Shown here piece by piece: positions 61,922 through 64,000 of a stretch of 64,000 bases of DNA. The notes below the pieces were generated by a model, which was not told the DNA's origin, did not search any database, and saw nothing but the letters and a program-made list of their open reading frames with translations. The stretch's first letter is position 1. Every line of letters starts with the position of its first letter. A program made the position numbers and the translations under genes. Origin of the DNA: Corynebacterium auriscanis (GTDB lineage: Bacteria > Actinomycetota > Actinomycetes > Mycobacteriales > Mycobacteriaceae); NCBI RefSeq assembly GCF_030408435.1, contig NZ_CP047046.1, positions 292,572 through 356,571 of the forward strand. Reading direction: 5' to 3'.

Positions 61922-63613
61922 ATGAATGGATCCGTACTCACCCTGCTCATCGGCTTGGTCCTGCTGGGGCTGGCCGCATGGTTGCTTTGGCGTGCCGGAA
62001 CCCAAGATTCGGATGGTGCGGGTTCGGCCTCTTTTGATTCGACGCCCCTAGGTTCCCCCGATGATGATTCATCGCTGGAGCGGGCAGAGCGTGGCGTCGA
62101 TAATGAAAAAAACCCAGAAGGACCAGCACATCCGGGAGAGCCGGAACCGCGTGCGGAGGTTGAGGGGGAGGCGCCGGGAGCTGTTGTGGGGCGAGAAGCG
62201 AGTGCTCCAGCGGTGAAGGAAGCTGATCCGGGCGTGAACTCGTCAGCCAGCCCAGCGGCACACTCGTCAGCTGGTTCGGAGCCGGGCACAGTAGTAAAAC
62301 CAGAGCCTACTGGCCCCGGTGGAGACGAGAAACCCCAGATCACAACCCCGGAATCTGCGGACAAGGGGGATGAGTCCGCGGCACCGCAGATCGTCCGGCG
62401 TGAAGACGAAGAGGGTTTCCGCTTCATGCGCGGTCGCAAGCGACGGCGATTGTGGGCTCAGGACAACGGCTTTGGGCACGTTCGCGAGGATCGCCGGGCG
62501 GCCACGGAACTGCCCGAGGTTCTTGTGCAAGCCATTCAGCCGGAGCAGTTAGTTCTGCGAGATGTGGTGGCGGGGTTTTTCGAAGGTTACGAGCTCACGA
62601 TCGGAGACCTCGGCGGGGCGACGATATTGCGGATGCGGCGGCCAGCGGAATCGCCCGTGACGGTGTATTACTCCGTGGCGGGAGCGGTACCCGCGGGAAT
62701 GCGCCGGGCGGAGCTGCTGGATCAGCCACCGTTCTACGGTTTTACTACCGATATCCGCGCGCTTGATCGCATGCTGGATGAACGTGTGGAGGACGGCTTG
62801 GCGGCTTTGGCCCACGTCATTACGGACGTGATCTGGCAGGACGACTGGATCGTTATTCAAATGTCCCGCAGGCTGGATATTAGCGTGTGGGAGCAGGTGC
62901 TTCCCGTTGTTCGCTCGCTGGCGGATGCGGCGATGGTGCTGCCTCCGCTGATCATGAGCACCCCACTGGCTATGGATGTGGCGGACCCGACCCGCGCGCT
63001 ACCACGGGGAACAGTGACGACGGGACGGACGGGGTCTGCTGCAACGGCTGACTCTGTGGAGCACGGCGCCCCCTTGCAATCCACCACGGCCACTCCACAG
63101 GCTGCAAAACGCTCCTCGGGTAAACCTCGCCCTGGGCATCTGCGCGCTGTAGCTGATAAGCACGTCCCGCGGTCGCAACAGCGGGCGCAGGAACAGGGCC
63201 GCGAGGTGGCCGGGGCCGCCAGGACAGAAGACGGCGGCGCCGTGGCATCTGAGCGTCCGCACATCGAACGTCCCGCGGGTCCGGTGGAATTCCCTTCGCG
63301 TTCGACCGCGCGGTCGGAGGGGGAGTGGGAGCACGGTGACTTCCCGCTGATCGATGAGACCGACGGCAGTATCCCGTCGTTGGGGGAGGACCCGGATCAC
63401 ATTGCGGGTTCGAAGTCTCAGCAGTCCCGCGTGATTCGCGTGGATCAGGAAACCGCGATCTTTGGTGAGGAGCTATCGCACGCCGCGCAAGCTCGCCGGC
63501 GCAAAGGGCGGCACCGGGCACCCGATGCGCGACACGCGCGGCCCGACCCGATCGAGCCGGTGGAAGCAGAGATTGAAACCGTCGACGGGGAAATCGTCGA
63601 GGATCAGAACTAA
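61922..63613 (+). CDS. Membrane-anchored protein of unknown function
   Basis: 563 residues. The N-terminal helix MNGSVLTLLIGLVLLGLAAWLL anchors the chain. A long acidic, Pro/Glu/Ala-rich region of about 130 residues follows. A folded central part (about residues 150-340) begins EDEEGFRFMRGRKRRRLWAQDNGF. Inside it I see ELTIGDLGGATILRMRRPAESPVTVYYSVAG and VIWQDDWIVIQMSRRLDISVWEQVLPVV. A disordered basic C-terminus ends DGEIVEDQN. Corynebacterial and mycobacterial genomes have anchored unknowns of this build, but I recognise no family. It follows gcvH on the same strand after 97 bases and a hairpin. Confidence 0.7.
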   Translation: MNGSVLTLLIGLVLLGLAAWLLWRAGTQDSDGAGSASFDSTPLGSPDDDSSLERAERGVDNEKNPEGPAHPGEPEPRAEVEGEAPGAVVGREASAPAVKEADPGVNSSASPAAHSSAGSEPGTVVKPEPTGPGGDEKPQITTPESADKGDESAAPQIVRREDEEGFRFMRGRKRRRLWAQDNGFGHVREDRRAATELPEVLVQAIQPEQLVLRDVVAGFFEGYELTIGDLGGATILRMRRPAESPVTVYYSVAGAVPAGMRRAELLDQPPFYGFTTDIRALDRMLDERVEDGLAALAHVITDVIWQDDWIVIQMSRRLDISVWEQVLPVVRSLADAAMVLPPLIMSTPLAMDVADPTRALPRGTVTTGRTGSAATADSVEHGAPLQSTTATPQAAKRSSGKPRPGHLRAVADKHVPRSQQRAQEQGREVAGAARTEDGGAVASERPHIERPAGPVEFPSRSTARSEGEWEHGDFPLIDETDGSIPSLGEDPDHIAGSKSQQSRVIRVDQETAIFGEELSHAAQARRRKGRHRAPDARHARPDPIEPVEAEIETVDGEIVEDQN

Positions 63614-63699
63614 GGGGCTGGCGGGCATGCAGTGGTGGCGCGACGGCACCCGATGTTTGCCACAAGGGCCCCATGTTTGCCACCACACCCGATGTGTTG

Positions 63700-64000
63700 C
63701 TATTGGGCTGGGTTTTTCACTTCACCGGAAGCCACGCGCTCGAGCTCCTCATCGATGACCTTTTTGAACACTCCCCACGGTTGCGCACCCGATACGAATT
63801 TAGTGCCCACCACGAAAGCCGGGGTGCCGTTGATGCCGATGGAAGCACCATATTTCTGAGCTTCGGTTACGGGCTTGTCGAATTCCTTGCCCGTGGCATC
63901 CTTGCGGAACTTGTCCATGTCGGGCACTCCAGCGGCTTCGGCAAACTTCACGTAATCGTCGATCTTGTACCCAGGGTGGCCCTGCCTACCCGCAGAGGCC
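63700..64000 (-). CDS. DsbA-like thiol oxidoreductase, 5' part outside window
   Basis: The frame is open from the right edge to a stop at 63700, so the N-terminus with the CxxC motif is missing (100 codons seen). The visible C-terminal half has the thioredoxin-fold cis-proline segment GINGTPAFVVGTKFVSGAQP and the helix WGVFKKVIDEELERVAS, typical of the DsbA/thioredoxin_4 group that forms disulfides in exported proteins. The start of the gene lies beyond base 64000. Confidence 0.8.
   Translation of the reverse strand, partial: ASAGRQGHPGYKIDDYVKFAEAAGVPDMDKFRKDATGKEFDKPVTEAQKYGASIGINGTPAFVVGTKFVSGAQPWGVFKKVIDEELERVASGEVKNPAQ

Overview
The window looks like chromosome of a moderately high-GC Corynebacterium. 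The best matches in gene content are the lipophilic species. Supporting signs are actinobacterial HspR/HAIR heat-shock control, a DtxR-type iron box, GlxR (CRP-like) motifs, an HtaA-type haem protein, LppP/LprE and DUF1023 proteins, an AlaT-type aminotransferase and an Rv0338c-like iron-sulfur reductase. Species cannot be fixed from the sequence alone.

Layout. 1-1416: the end of a small secreted protein gene, a gene-poor stretch, and tRNA-Gly(CCC). 1417-8550: dcd, then an osmoprotectant (OpuC-type) ABC transporter whose ATPase and two permeases (2003-4513) are separated from the binding lipoprotein (7555-8550) by about 3 kb. That 3 kb carries an IS110-family element, with a likely bridge-RNA region, and an Abi_2/AbiF-like HEPN protein preceded by a densely folded noncoding stretch. 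8598-12516: UDP-glucose dehydrogenase, UDP-glucose epimerase and an alanine-type aminotransferase. 12589-19397: cell-envelope genes, including a secreted esterase, an iron-regulated HtaA-domain surface protein, an alkyladenine glycosylase and an atypical glycosyltransferase. 19511-23323: small regulators and membrane/lipoprotein genes. 24404-28210: a very long membrane iron-sulfur reductase with an Ala-Pro-Gly repeat tail. 28403-35970: an esterase, then dnaK-grpE and dnaJ-hspR around a gene of unknown function. 35986-41540: a heterodimeric ABC exporter pair and an APC antiporter. 41656-46375: a DUF1023 hydrolase with a small helical partner, a nitrilase-family amidase, and an acyl-CoA dehydrogenase. 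46555-53973: clpB, a flavin monooxygenase, aldehyde dehydrogenase, a rhodanese-like protein lacking its cysteine, and a lone PTS EIIA. 54053-64000: an SDR, then the glycine cleavage genes (tandem glycine riboswitch, gcvP, gcvT and, after a divergent HxlR/oxidoreductase pair, gcvH), a membrane-anchored unknown and the end of a DsbA-like gene.

Regulation is unusually readable. HspR inverted repeats lie before dnaK and clpB, with a weaker one before dnaJ. A 16/19 DtxR box lies before the HtaA gene. GlxR-type sites lie in the acyl-CoA dehydrogenase/clpB gap and before the aldehyde dehydrogenase. A tandem glycine riboswitch precedes gcvP.

The strongest candidate for an undescribed system is the AbiF-like gene plus the hairpin-rich 6290-6455 segment, which would fit an RNA-antitoxin/HEPN-toxin defence unit beside an RNA-guided IS110 element. 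A second theme is the abundance of short G-rich tandem repeats, both between genes and in frame inside proteins.
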